Positions 36,801 through 48,620 of a DNA stretch of 64,000 bases are shown one piece after another. Each line of letters starts with the position of its first letter. Position 1 is the first letter of the stretch. The position numbers and the translations under genes were made by a program. Source of the stretch: Anser cygnoides (taxonomy: Eukaryota; Chordata; Aves; Anseriformes; Anatidae); contig NC_089882.1 of the NCBI RefSeq assembly GCF_040182565.1, positions 15,825,683 through 15,889,682 on the forward strand. Reading direction: 5' to 3'. The notes under the pieces are model-generated. The model did no database searches, was not told where the DNA came from, and was given only the letters and a program-made list of their open reading frames with translations.

Positions 36801-38404
36801 TGCACTGCTGGGAAGAGAGAACACATCCCCTGTGCTCCGGGCCACGATCACGATGTTGCTTCTCCGTAATCCTTGGGTGCCAGAGCCACAGAGCGTGGCA
36901 CAGGCAGAAGGCGATTCAGCTGCCCTAGGAGCGGATCTAACAATGAGTAGGGCATTTATCACAGAAAACAGAATGGTAAAATAGAAATTTACAATTAGTT
37001 CCAAATCAAGTTAGAGATAAAAATATCAAGCTAATTGGCTTGCCAGGCAATACTGAGTGGGAGGACCCTACAGGATCTGTGGAGCCTTGGTTTCCTGTGA
37101 CTCTGCTGCTTGACAGAGTAAAGCTGGTTTATATGAAAAATAGTGTTCAAGAACCTCATAGGAAGGAACAGATACAAAGAGATTCCTCCAAGAAAAAAAA
37201 TAAAAAAAAAAATAAATCACAGCTTTACAACTACAAGGACAATCACTCACATGGCTAAAAGGTGCATTTTGTTTAAGAATGCTTGTTTTTGTTTCCAGAC
37301 AGCTAGTAATGGGAGGAATTTCAGAATAAAGCTCCTCTGAGAAGGTAATTTTCAGAGGTTGTGGTTCTCTTCTCTCAAATTTAGTCCTTCTGTGAAAGCT
37401 GATGTTAAAAAGTATACGTATATCTCAAATACTGAACTTGTGTAACTACACTTCAAAATAGGTGCACATGTATGTGCTTGACTAGCAAAATGACCTGATA
37501 TCTCAAGAGCTTTAAAGATGCCACGTTTTCATAATTCAATCTTAGAATTTCTTTCAAAGGCATTTTCTATTTTTCTCATTATTCCAATTCTAGCTTTACC
37601 ATTGCTTAAGATCCATGTTGGCAAGACATCCCAACTGAGTTTTTCAGAAATACCACTTCATTTCTGAGACATCTAGAGCCTAGATACATATTTCAAAGGG
37701 ATTCCTCGTCCCCAACTTTGAGAGAACTTGAGAAAATAAAATCTGAGAATTTTTTGAGACAGACTGTATGGCTCAGCACCAGCAACTACAGCCAAGTTTT
37801 CCAAAATACTCTGCTGAATATCCACAATGCTGAATGCTTAGATAAATGAGCATTTGTAGTGCTTGCAGAGCAAACGAGCTTCTCAGAAAAACTAGTCTGT
37901 GACTAAATAAAACTGATCGAATCAGTGAAGTCTATTTGGATTTGAGACCTATCTGCTCTGTTACCTGAGGCTGCTGTAAGAATTAATTTAATTAAATGGC
38001 AATGGTAGTGTATAAATGGGATGTGAATCACATTTTGGGGAGTATCAAAATGGGAACCTGAATAATTACAGTTTGCATGGAGATGGGTAGAAAATGTAAA
38101 TTATACAAATTTAGATACAACACTGAGTTCATGATGGTTAAAAAAGTTTTAGAGGTTAAAAAGAATTTTTAAGGTGCAACTTTAATTAATGCCTAAATCT
38201 CATTTACAGTCACAGGAATTGCATGAACACACAGCTCTTTAAATATTTTGTCTTTAACTTGGCTGTTGAATAAGCATAAATGTAGCTGAAATATTTTCAA
38301 ATACACTAAGTATATGGTGTATACCTCAGCTCCCTTTGGTTCTCAACAGACAGAAGATGAATTGCTGTTGTAGGTACCGTGGACACACACAGGCACGGAA
38401 ACAG

Positions 38405-38460
38405 TTCCTATACCAAAGAAATTACAATCTAAACGTATTCAGACATAAAGCTAGAGACAG
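38405..38460 (+). repeat. Possible old L2/MIR-type repeat fragment
   Basis: TACCAAAGAAATTACAATCT resembles the ACCCAAAGAGCTTACAATCT segment common in old amniote LINE/SINE tails. Short, so tentative. Confidence 0.3.
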
Positions 38461-40252
38461 TGCTACGTAAACAAAATATAGTGGTGGAAAGTACCCCATC
38501 GATTCCATAGTATTTAAGGATTCACTTAGGGCATTATATGGAATACATATATATGATCCACAGTAGTTGATACTGCCACCCAGGGCAAAATGATACTCCG
38601 GAGCTATAAAGAGAATCAGTGTGATGACAGAGGGACACCAGGAAAGGACAGGATGCAAGAGATGGAGAGCTTCAATATGTCAAAAAGCCTCACTACAGCT
38701 CAGGAACAGAGAGGGTGAGAAGGGGGCAAAAAGAGCAGTTATCAGGTAAACTTGAGCCAAAAAGAATAAGGAATAAAACATGAGATTCCACTGAAAGCTT
38801 GTGACAGGAGTCCCCATGCTGTCCCAGTGAGCCAGAGCAACTCATCTCCAATGTGTATTGCATATGGGGAAAAATATCTATGGCTTCATCAACTGGTATT
38901 ACCGCTTCAACTTGCACAAGCCTGGAGTCCAGTGATAGGCACACACACACAATTTTCGCTGTTTCAGAAGTAAAATGAACAATGTTTCTGGAAAAGATAT
39001 TTCAGCACTAGAACTAGAGAACATTAAAATTTCACATCACTATTTAGGAAAAAAAAAAGATTGAAACAAAGCACTCATTCCATCCTTTAAATATGAGCAT
39101 GAGGCACGATTGTACAACTTCCCTTCTTTTTTTTCTCCTTAATAGCTGTGGTCAGAAGCTTCACTGTATCGTGCATGTTTAGACCATGACCAATTGCTCT
39201 TTTGAACAGCCAGCTACCATGTGATTCAAACTCCAAATGTAAGCTTAACATGCTGCTGCAATAAAAGGAAAAGCAAAACATGTCATTAGTGGCCTTTCAC
39301 TGATTTAATTTAATCAATTTGCAGCTTCAGAAGAAATGAATATAATCCCAGGGACATTGCCAAAAAGGCTGAGCTATATACAGCATTTGGAAACAAAAGT
39401 CCATCATCTTCCCCTGGCGATGTACTAATGCTTTGATTCCCAGGATTAAAACTCACTAAATTTTCCTAGGTAACCACACTCTGCATGCATCAGGTTTATT
39501 TGTTAACACTTAGTAAAAATCACTGATGGCTTTTTCTCTACATTTAGAAACTCCTCGAAAGCTATAATCACTTCAGCCACTTTGCATTAGGATTGCACTG
39601 TTCCCTGTGTTCAGTTTAAGTCCTAAGAGATGGGTCCTTCTCACTGGGACATGCAAATCTCACAAACTCCAGCACAGAAACAGCAACACGGCTCGCAGGT
39701 CTGTTTCTGAAAGGGTTCATCTGCAGGCCCTGGAGTGGCAGCTGTACCACCAGCAAGTGAGAACAAGCAGCTCAGTGTCTCCTGGTACATGAAGTCAGAG
39801 AGATTTAAGAGACAGAGCCCAAAGCCAGTTGCTGAAGACTGGCAGCACCAGCGTTAACTGTCAGATACTCTCGTTTACAAACATGGGCTACACAAACTTC
39901 AGAACAGTGCTGTTTCCAAGAGGCACAGTGCAGCACAGGAGAGCCTTTGATGTACATGCAGCAAAGGTTTTGATCCAAAAAATTTCCCAACAGTCTTGGT
40001 TTGAAAACAGCCGTGGTATTTAAGCAAGGACCCAAGGTCTTCAACCCTGAAAAATGTCAAAGATATAACTGTGTAGGTTCTTTCTGTTCTTTCCTCATAC
40101 CATTGTTTTCTTGAGAAAGAAAAGAAATCTCAAAACCAGTATCCTTTTGCATGCATTTGACTGGTGTACAAATCTTCCGATGAATATATTTTTTAAAATT
40201 TCACTACATGCACATTTTCAATGAAAAAAAAAAAACACCATTCAGAGGCATA

Positions 40253-40309
40253 AATAAAATAGAAAAAGCATCCATAATTTCCCTCCTTTTGAAAAAAAAA
40301 AAAAAAAAA
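40253..40309 (+). other. AATAAA followed by A18: possible retroposed 3' end
   Basis: AATAAA at 40253-40258 and A18 at 40292-40309 have mRNA-like spacing. I found neither a recognisable parent gene upstream nor target-site duplications. Confidence 0.25.
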
Positions 40310-40947
40310 GCTGCTTTGCTATTATTTCCCAGTGAGCTTTTTTGAACCACCATGGCAGAGGCCCTTCTACAGGATACTTTCCCTTAACCAAGTAAGTTGT
40401 TATTCACAGATATTGATTCTCTTGCTGTGAGAGATTCCTTTAATATGGAAGAGATCATTTCCACATGGAAATATATAAAAAATAACATAACTGCATTTCT
40501 GAACCAGATTTCTCCAGCATACCCAATTCTCATTCTCCGAGTCATCTACACATTTCCTGCTCATCAGTTTCCTTCAGACAGCAGCAATACATACATTTTT
40601 GGTGTTAATTAGTTTAGGTCCACCCATATAATTATGAGCCTAATACATTCAGTAGATAAATTGTCTTTTATCAGACTACAGTATCTTCAAAGCTGTACTT
40701 TATCTGCATATTCTACAATACAAGATAACAGTCTCATTACATTGAGTCTGAAATTAAATTAACTTTCTTTGGTCTAAGGTAGGTTTTCTTGGTTGCTGTT
40801 TTAATCTAAGAATTCCAGGACAAAAACGGCCAAATTTCTCTTGCTTTACAGAAGTTTTAAAGACTCACTGGATATTTTGAGGAAAGAAGGGAAGAGGGAA
40901 AGAGATAATAACTTTTTACTTGGGCAGATAATATTAGGTTGGTTTTA

Positions 40948-41197
40948 AATGGTTTTAAACTAAAAGAGGGGAGATTTAGATTAGTTGTAAGGAATAAATT
41001 CTTCACTCAGAGGGCGGTGAGGCCCTGGCCCAGGCTGCCCAGAGGAGCTGTGGCTGCCCCATCCCTGGCATTGCCCAAGGCCAGGCTGGATGGGGCTGGG
41101 GGCAGCCTGGGCTGGTGGGAGGTGTCCCTGCCTATGGAGGCGTTGGGGCTGGGTGGGCTTTGGGGTCCCTTCCAACCCAAACCATTCTCTGATTCTC
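40948..41197 (+). mobile_element. CR1 LINE 3' fragment
   Basis: Starts in ATGGTTTTAAACTAAAAGAG and runs through TTCACTCAGAGGGCGGTGAG, GGCCAGGCTGGATGGGGCTG and GGGGTCCCTTCCAACCCAAA to ATTCTCTGATTCT. About 250 bases, complete at the 3' end. Nearly the same subfamily as the copy at 57132-57580. Confidence 0.94.
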
Positions 41198-44100
41198 AGA
41201 CTTCATGTGACAATGCTCTGTTTCATTGCAGAACTGAAATGATTGAAAGAAATAACAAAAATGGAAGATCAAAATTTTAGAATTCTTAGAAAAGTACATA
41301 ATTGATTTATTCAATATTCATTTACTCAAAAAACTTTTCCAACAGAAAAGTTTTTCCATGTGGAAGCCACATACGGAAAATAACTGATCCATATTGAACA
41401 ACGGCTGTAACTTATGTCTTTCACCAGATATTACTGTTTGTTTTTTTTCCCCTCAAAATAATATTCCTTCTCTTGCCATTTTTGTGTAATGAAAAAAACA
41501 GTTTTGTATAGAAACCTGCCTGTTCATTAAGGCAATTTAAATATAGATAAAATCTTGTAGCTGGTACTATAATCTTCTAAGAACAGCCACCTGCCTACAC
41601 TGAAATCCTCCTGTAGACCATACCTGCTAACATTCTCAATCATTTGGCCAGCTTCAGTATCTTATACAAAAATTAAAATAAAACAAAAATATGACCAGCA
41701 TCACCCCCTAGCACTCCTGGCCCCAAATCCAAGTGCTGTGCTTTCTCATATTCTTACAAGCGGCCCACTTTGGCTCAGGCAGCCAGCAGGTTTACATGGC
41801 TGCATACATTCTCAAGAGATGATGAAACACAGATCATGCTGAAACCGTATTCCCACTGAAGTCTTGTTATGTTACCTTATAATGATGGATTGGAAAGTTA
41901 AAAACAGGATTATTCAACTAACATGAGAATTTGCAATGACAGAAACATAACATTAACTTTCCTGTTAAGGAAAAATCTGGGACTTCGATCAGCATAAGAA
42001 CAGAAGGAGAAGAGGCAGTCTTCTAGCACAGATAAAACAAAATGGTGCCAGCAGCGTGTCTTCAGACACAAACATGACTGAAGTAGATGACGACAGCTTG
42101 GTAGCCAGAACTGTGAAAGATATTACACACAATCTTACCCTGGTAATATGGAAAAAAATCAGGGTTTCTAATCCTCTCCAACAGAAAACCTTTGTATATA
42201 AAATTCAAATGGAAACATGAAATGATAATCAGGGAAATGCTATGCAGTTTAGAGTATCACAAATACAGCAGGAATAAGAAGATAGATAAAGCCACTGCTC
42301 AAAGAGCTACAAGAGCTTAAAGATTCACCAGAACATGACAAAAGGACTGCAGAGAAAATATCAGCACTTGTTCCTCCCTTTCAGCACTGAGCTGCCTTTT
42401 TAGATTCAGTGCTGCCCTAGCATCCAACTTCATAGTAAATGGTAAACCAAGCAAGTTCAAAACTGCAAAGGCACATCATCCAATCAACCATAAAGCTATC
42501 ACGATCTGGACTCATAATCAGAGAGGCAGAAAAAGCTATTGTGACTGCTGAAATAAGTAAATGAGAATCTACTGCAAACAATTCCAAGAAATGCGGATAT
42601 TTCTGCGTAACAAAACCAAGACACCTGGGCCTGTGCCCTAGAAAAGATCTGAAAGAGTATGGTGCACAGTTACGGCTCCAATTCTGCAGCTGTTTTCAGA
42701 TTTTTTTTTAAACAGAAAAGAACAGAAGATCTTTATGACACTAGTCAAAGGCTTACTCTGAAACTGCTTAAAGCACTGGCACAGACATTTTTGAATCATG
42801 TACTACTGGAGAGAGATGCTTGCATATCACCATATGGATTTGTAGGATATATATATATTTTTTGCTGTTGACTTGTAAATGACAATAAATTAGAGTATGC
42901 TTAATCACTTTCAGTTACAGTTTCTGTACTGAAAAATAAGTTTTAAGTTTGTCTTTAGCTGAAGAGATGGATAGCTTTGGTTGTAAAATTCTGCCCAAAA
43001 CTTTTAAATGAAATCTTGAGAAGAATGTTTAGGGATATGTTTGTTTGCTTTAGATGCATGCAGTTTTCTGCAATTATTTGTTTGGCGATTATATATATTT
43101 TTTCCTAGCAGATAAGAATCTTCATATATAGCTACCCTTAAGGTTTCATCACTTTTTGATACAGTCAACATGGTCACACTGAGTCTGTACTTCCAGGCAT
43201 CTGAGAGCAGAGAATGAAAATGTTCTTGTTCTTGCAGAAAAAAAGAGAAAGCAGAAAATTCAGGGGAGAGAGAGAGAGGATCCTCTATACCATTCAAAAG
43301 CACTACATTTTTAGACAAGAATTACCCACTATAAGGTAGCAATCTCTTTCACTCAAACCTCTTATGCTCTAGCCTCAAGGAATAGCTTTTTATTCAAAAA
43401 CAAATCCAGAATTTCTCTTAGCAAAGCAAACAGCTAGAAACCAAGGAGGCTCTCCCTTTACACCTTTTTCTAACCAGAAAAAGGGAGGAGAAACACAAAG
43501 CAATATCCCTTCCCCTAGATGGCTGTTGAATCATGTGATAGGCAGCCAGATCTTCATTTTTATGTTTTGTCCTCTCACATTTGAATTCAGCAAGAACATC
43601 ATATGGCACCAGGATCAATATTGCTGATGTATTTGCATCTCCTAAAAAGCAACATATTTTCCACAGTTTTTATTTCAAATGTGACTGACTTATAGTTACT
43701 CCTGTAAATTATCATCATTCTAATAGCAGCAGCCCTGGCAATGGACTGTTGCTGCAGAAGCTCTGGGATATTATATACTATTTCACTCTGATAGCTGAAA
43801 AAATCCATTTAGACTTTTATGCTGAGCGGTGCAATACTAACACAAGGAGATATTTAAACAGTACAACAAAAAACTTCAGTTGTCACTTTCACAGGCGTTA
43901 ACAGATTCTAAAATATTTCCTTCTAGAATTCGATGAGGATTCTGCTATAAAGGTGCAAAGCAGAACTCATACTATTCCCTAAAGCTGTCCTGACACGTGA
44001 TATCATGAGACTCGTTTTCCAGTTAGTTATAATTTTGCAAAGGTTTATTCATTTCACCTGAGCATTTTCATGTCGAATGTCACTCTCAGAGTAAGTTGAC

Positions 44101-44829
44101 TTCCTTACAGACAAATGGCTTGGCTGGTTGTAACAACAAAGCTCAAGTAGGGAGAATACATTATAATGTAAAAATAAGTTTTGGCAACTTTTGAAAAATT
44201 AACTGAAACAATTTTCATCAAACTTTCACTGCTAAGCAATGTCTATGCTGCTTTTGAATTTCACATTCCATGTCCATCCACTTTCTAACTTATCTGATCT
44301 GGGAAGCTTTCAGAAGAAAGACCCCACAGGCTTCCCTCGGCTTAAAAGATAACGATGAGCACCTTGGTGTACATTTAGAAAGTAATCTCAAGAGAACTGG
44401 AGACGAAAAGAGAGAACCAGCCTCTGCTGGGCTACAAAGGAATAGCTAAAATCCCTGTTAGTTTGAGAAGAATGTGGAGGCTACCGAGCAAAAGTAAAGG
44501 AATGGTCTTATAGTCAAAATGTCTCTAAACTGGAGTGGTAATAATTTTTGATGCACAAAAAGTTTGCATAAAACAGAAGTCAACAGACTGGTCACTCATG
44601 TCATTCCAGTAAATTGTATGCAAAGAAATTACCTCTTTATTACACTTTTTTGCAAATATATTTTTGTTTCATTTGGGTAGAATAAATGGATTTCATGCTG
44701 GAAGAAGCTTTTTCTGTTTTCTCCCTATCTTAAGAAAAATCAAAAAAAATCAGCCCTGTTGGTATTCTTTATGCTTTCTTGATATTATTATTGTACCTTC
44801 TTCACACTAAAATTTAAGTCTAAGTTCAA

Positions 44830-45110
44830 GCTGGGGAAGAGAGCAGAAAGCAGGACCTCCTCTGGAGTCTCGTCTGAGGACGGGGAGTCCCAGCCCACTG
44901 CCAGACAGGGCTGGAAGGAGCGGGCTGGAGGCAGGTGGAAGCTGGGACATCACAAGCTGGGACAAGAAAGTTGGATCTGCCCAGTTACAGCCAGTGCAGA
45001 GCTGAGGTCAGCGGGATGGAGGAAGCCTCAGCCGAGAATAAGCCCTGCACCTCCCTGCCCACGGCAGAGCCAGGGTAAGCTGGGGTGAGCTGGGAGGGGT
45101 TGAAGAGAAA
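44830..45110. other. GC-rich patch, unrecognised
   Basis: Purine-rich, GC-rich sequence with repeated AAGCTGGGACA units (about 44938 and 44955) and a donor-like CAGG|GTAAGC at 45070-45080 on the plus strand. It could be an exon of an unknown transcript or an old repeat; nothing decides between them. Confidence 0.25.
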
Positions 45111-46610
45111 TCTCTGCAGGAAGACAAAATTTTCAGGTAAAGCAGTCTGCTTCTTAATCAGTGAAAACAGACCACTTTCCCAGGCCAGCAACGATCTCAG
45201 ATGTATTTGCAAGAAGGGAAGAACTGCTACTGAAAAGGCCTCTAGGTATTTGTATTTTAAACTCTTAGAGACAGAATTTAAGGACAGTTGGATCGTGCAG
45301 CTAGAAGCCAACATTTCGTTAATATTTAAGAGGATCTTTGATGTCACGTCACACCCACATAACGGCCTTCACACATGCCAGAAGGGTTACATATAATCAT
45401 GTGAAACAAAGGGAGAAATTTCACTATTGTGGCCTCTTCCCTGCTGCTGTATACACTTTATTCTGAAAATAGCACGTAGCTGACTGGCAGCACTTGCCAG
45501 CACAGCTGAATTAGTCAGAAAAGCTGCCAGGGAGGTGGGAAATCTCCAAGTCCCTTTGCTCGCTCCAGGGCTTGTTCCATTGTGGCACAATTACAAATAC
45601 ACAACTGCAGGATCTGCTGTGCTGCTGCTTCTGCTGCAGCTGCCTGAAAACAACAGTTCAGGGTCTATTTCCTTTACGAATTTTACCCAGCACTCCAATT
45701 AACACTGATAGAAACAGCACGCATACTGAAAGAAGCACAGACTTGTTTTTCTCCCAGGTAAAACATTTTCATTCAGGTGGCCCGTGCTTGAAGATAGAAT
45801 ACGTTCTTCAAGTGTGCAAATCACAGACTCGCTGTAGATGTCTGATTCTTTGAAGTCACTGCTCCTCTTCACTGTAATTCTTCAGTGATAGAAATCATTT
45901 TATTACTGCATAATAGATAATTAATCTATTTGATAATAAACAGACTAAATCTTAAATCTCTACCAAAATATTCACAGAAAGGCTGGGTAGTTATAGCCCT
46001 ATTATCTTGCCTGCATTCCTCTCAGTTCCCACAAAGAAAGCAATGTCAGGCCCATCAGTGATCCCCAGCAAGAAATCCAAAGTTCAGGAATCAAGCAATG
46101 GAAAAAGATTCAGTGGATGAGAACCACAAGGTTTGATTTAAGTTAGCCCTCTGAAACTTCACACACTCAGTCTCTTTTTAATTTTTTTTTCATAATATTT
46201 TCTACATAAATTTTGCATAAAATGTAAAACAGTTTGTGCATTAAGATAAGTTCCCAGATTTTTTATTTAGCAAAGAGTCTTGGGGAACTGCTTACAAGAG
46301 AGGAAGGGAGAGCACACTGAAATCTACCATGACAAGAACATCTGCATGGAAAAAATATTCTGATTAGATTATTAGATAATTCTAAGACATTACGGTTACT
46401 GCCTGTGGTATACAAGACACTACTCCAGGTAAAATGCTGGCAGTGTAACATGACCAGCAGAAACCAATCACGTATCTGGAATAAAATCTATTCCGATTCA
46501 CCTCTAGGATTTTGCTCACAGAGAACTGGACTGGACAGACAGTCCATTATACCTGGGCTCCAGCAGATCTTGAAGTTACAAGCATTCTTCCCGAAGCAAA
46601 AGGCATCTAC

Positions 46611-46646
46611 AAAAAAAAAAAAAAAAAAAAGAAAAGAAAAAAAAAA
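46611..46646. repeat. A20 run with G-interrupted A tail
   Basis: Twenty A, then GAAAAG and a further A10. Confidence 0.95.
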
Positions 46647-47559
46647 GTTTCATGGGGGCAAAATGCATCCAGAGTGACCCAGCCATTTTGGAGGCTGCAT
46701 GTATTCCTTTCTTCTCTTCACAAGCCACGCGAACGGAGAAGGGGAAACACCTGAGTCACTGCCTAATCAGACATGAGAGCACACGTGCTTTACTATACCT
46801 AAACTAACTAAGCCTCCGCTGCCTGCTTTCAGCTAACAAAAGCAGTATAACAAAAGTTAAAAACCCCGGTTGCCATAACAATTCAAATCAGCTCTTAACC
46901 ATCAGGGTTAAGAGCTTCCCTTTGAGGAGGTTTAATAACCGAACAAACACACAAGCTGAGGCACTTGTACCTAGCGCCCATCTGTAGCTAAATCATTGAA
47001 CTTCACCAGCCAGAGCAGCTGACGGGGTACCCAGGTTGAAAGAACCTCGCCCCTCACATCCTCTCCACAGTAGACAGTGCAAGTCTTATTTAATAAAGAC
47101 TAGAAAATTGTAATGTCAGCTTCACATTTTGCCTTCACTACCAGTGTACTAATTTGTATATACACTAATCTGAATTATTTCATTGGTTCAGACTTAGTTC
47201 AATTAGTTTAGTTACCTCATCTTCATCTTTAAGTAACCTAATTTCTTTTTATTCTGTTTTCAACAAAATCTATCAAAAGATCTCAAAACATTACGTTTGC
47301 TAGATTTTATGATGGGCTATGAACACCTTGGTATTGGTAACTTCAAATAAGAAATGCCTAAGGCACTTGGCTTTGCCACCTATTTAAAAATTATTTACAT
47401 CCAAGGAAACTTAGGACTTATAAAAGAGAAACGGTACAGCAATCTGCATCTTTGTAAAACAGTCATGTTTTACATGTTTACATGATATTGTTTCACAAGA
47501 AACCATGAAGGAAATGTAAAAGAGACCAGTATAAGAACTGTAAGATGGTTTAAAAAAAT

Positions 47560-48620
47560 GTCTGAAAACCTGACAGAAGGCTGTACTGACTGGGAAAATG
47601 CTGTACATGAAGATGATCACTACTGGTGTTCCTCAACTTTGCATTTGGGAGCATTCTTATTTAGTATTTTAATTAATAATGTTGGTACAAAAAGTAGGAG
47701 AGCACTCGTGGGAGTTTCTGATGATATAAGGGAGGTACAATCAGCACATGTAAAGGCTAAGTTTTACAAAGGAGTTTTACTCCTGGATGAACTTTTTTAA
47801 GAGAATAATCAACATAGATGAAAATTCAACAATACACAGCTACTATTAATAAAAAAATAAAAATACCGTAAACCTTGGCTTACCTTTCCCCTTATAGAGG
47901 GAAAAAAACTTGATTCTCTTTATTAGTAGATCTGAGGCTGGTCCCAGGTCACCTCTGTAAAACACGGTCATGAAGACAGAAGTGCAATGCTAGGACTTGC
48001 AGAGAAAGGTCAAGAGGAGGTAGAGAAGTATCGATATCCCTGGGTAAGTTGCCTCCTTTAGAACTCTGGTCGTGTGTTTCTGTGATTAATAATTTCCTGC
48101 TCCAGTAACGGTTTGAGGAACTACTATAAAGATACGAAGAATAGAAAGCCTATCTTATGCAAGACAAATAGAAAGATTGGCTTGTTTAGCTTACCTAAAA
48201 AAAAAAAAAAGCTAGGAAAAGAACGATTATTTTAAGCACTTTAGGGCATCAAAAACTCAGACAAGTGAGCAGGAAAGGAGAAAACAATGATCCAGGCTAA
48301 ACAACATCCGCATCAAGAATGAGTAGACGAAAACTGGATGTAGTAAGATGTAGTAAGGCTCCAAGAGGAGCCTTAGGAACAACTTACATTTCTGAGACTA
48401 AGCCTAATCCATGTACCCAACGGGTTTATATTGATATAATTGCTTATGATGGAAATGGCTTCAGCTCTGAGCCAGGAGGTCCCTCTTCTCTATTTCCTTG
48501 GAGGTTTAACAGGGAGTGGATTTCCTCAGGGCTAGCACAGTATCAGAGCATGTTATCAGGCAGGAGACAATGTGCTGCTTCAAATCTGATGACACACAGC
48601 AGGAATTTTAATTGTACACT
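47560..48620 (+). repeat. Decayed CR1/L3-like LINE including part of the RT domain
   Basis: ACTACTGGTGTTCCTCAA (about 47620) encodes TTGVPQ, the RT motif usually seen as SGVPQGS. After one frameshift TTTAGTATTTTAATTAATAA gives FSILINN (family: FNIFIND), and GTTTCTGATGATATAAG gives VSDDI (family: FADDTK). Further on, GGCTTGTTTAGCTTACC (about 48179) matches the family's CTTGTTTAGCTT step and a GGAGGTCCCTCTTCTC piece lies near the end. Frameshifts and stops throughout; long dead. The open frame 48319-48630 is part of this remnant and not a host gene. Internal limits are approximate. Confidence 0.6.

Larger units (their letters stand above)
33853..40947. other. Noncoding intergenic region
   Basis: Mostly unique AT-rich DNA. 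A GC-richer patch at 34745-34880 has no recognisable content. At 38405-38460 a stretch (CTATACCAAAGAAATTACAA...) resembles an old MIR/L2-type repeat. At 40253-40309 an AATAAA is followed 34 bases later by A18. No exon or family recognised. Confidence 0.65.
41198..47559. other. Noncoding intergenic region
   Basis: AT-rich; includes a GC-rich but CpG-poor patch at 44830-45110, a possible CR1 scrap near 45520-45560 and A20 at 46611-46630. No gene recognised. Confidence 0.65.

Noticed and set aside
40939..41280. 113-codon plus-strand frame
   Set aside because: Translation of a CR1 3' fragment.
45520..45560. Possible CR1 scrap (AGCTGCCAGGGAGGTGGGAA)
   Set aside because: Short match without flanking family sequence; not enough to call.
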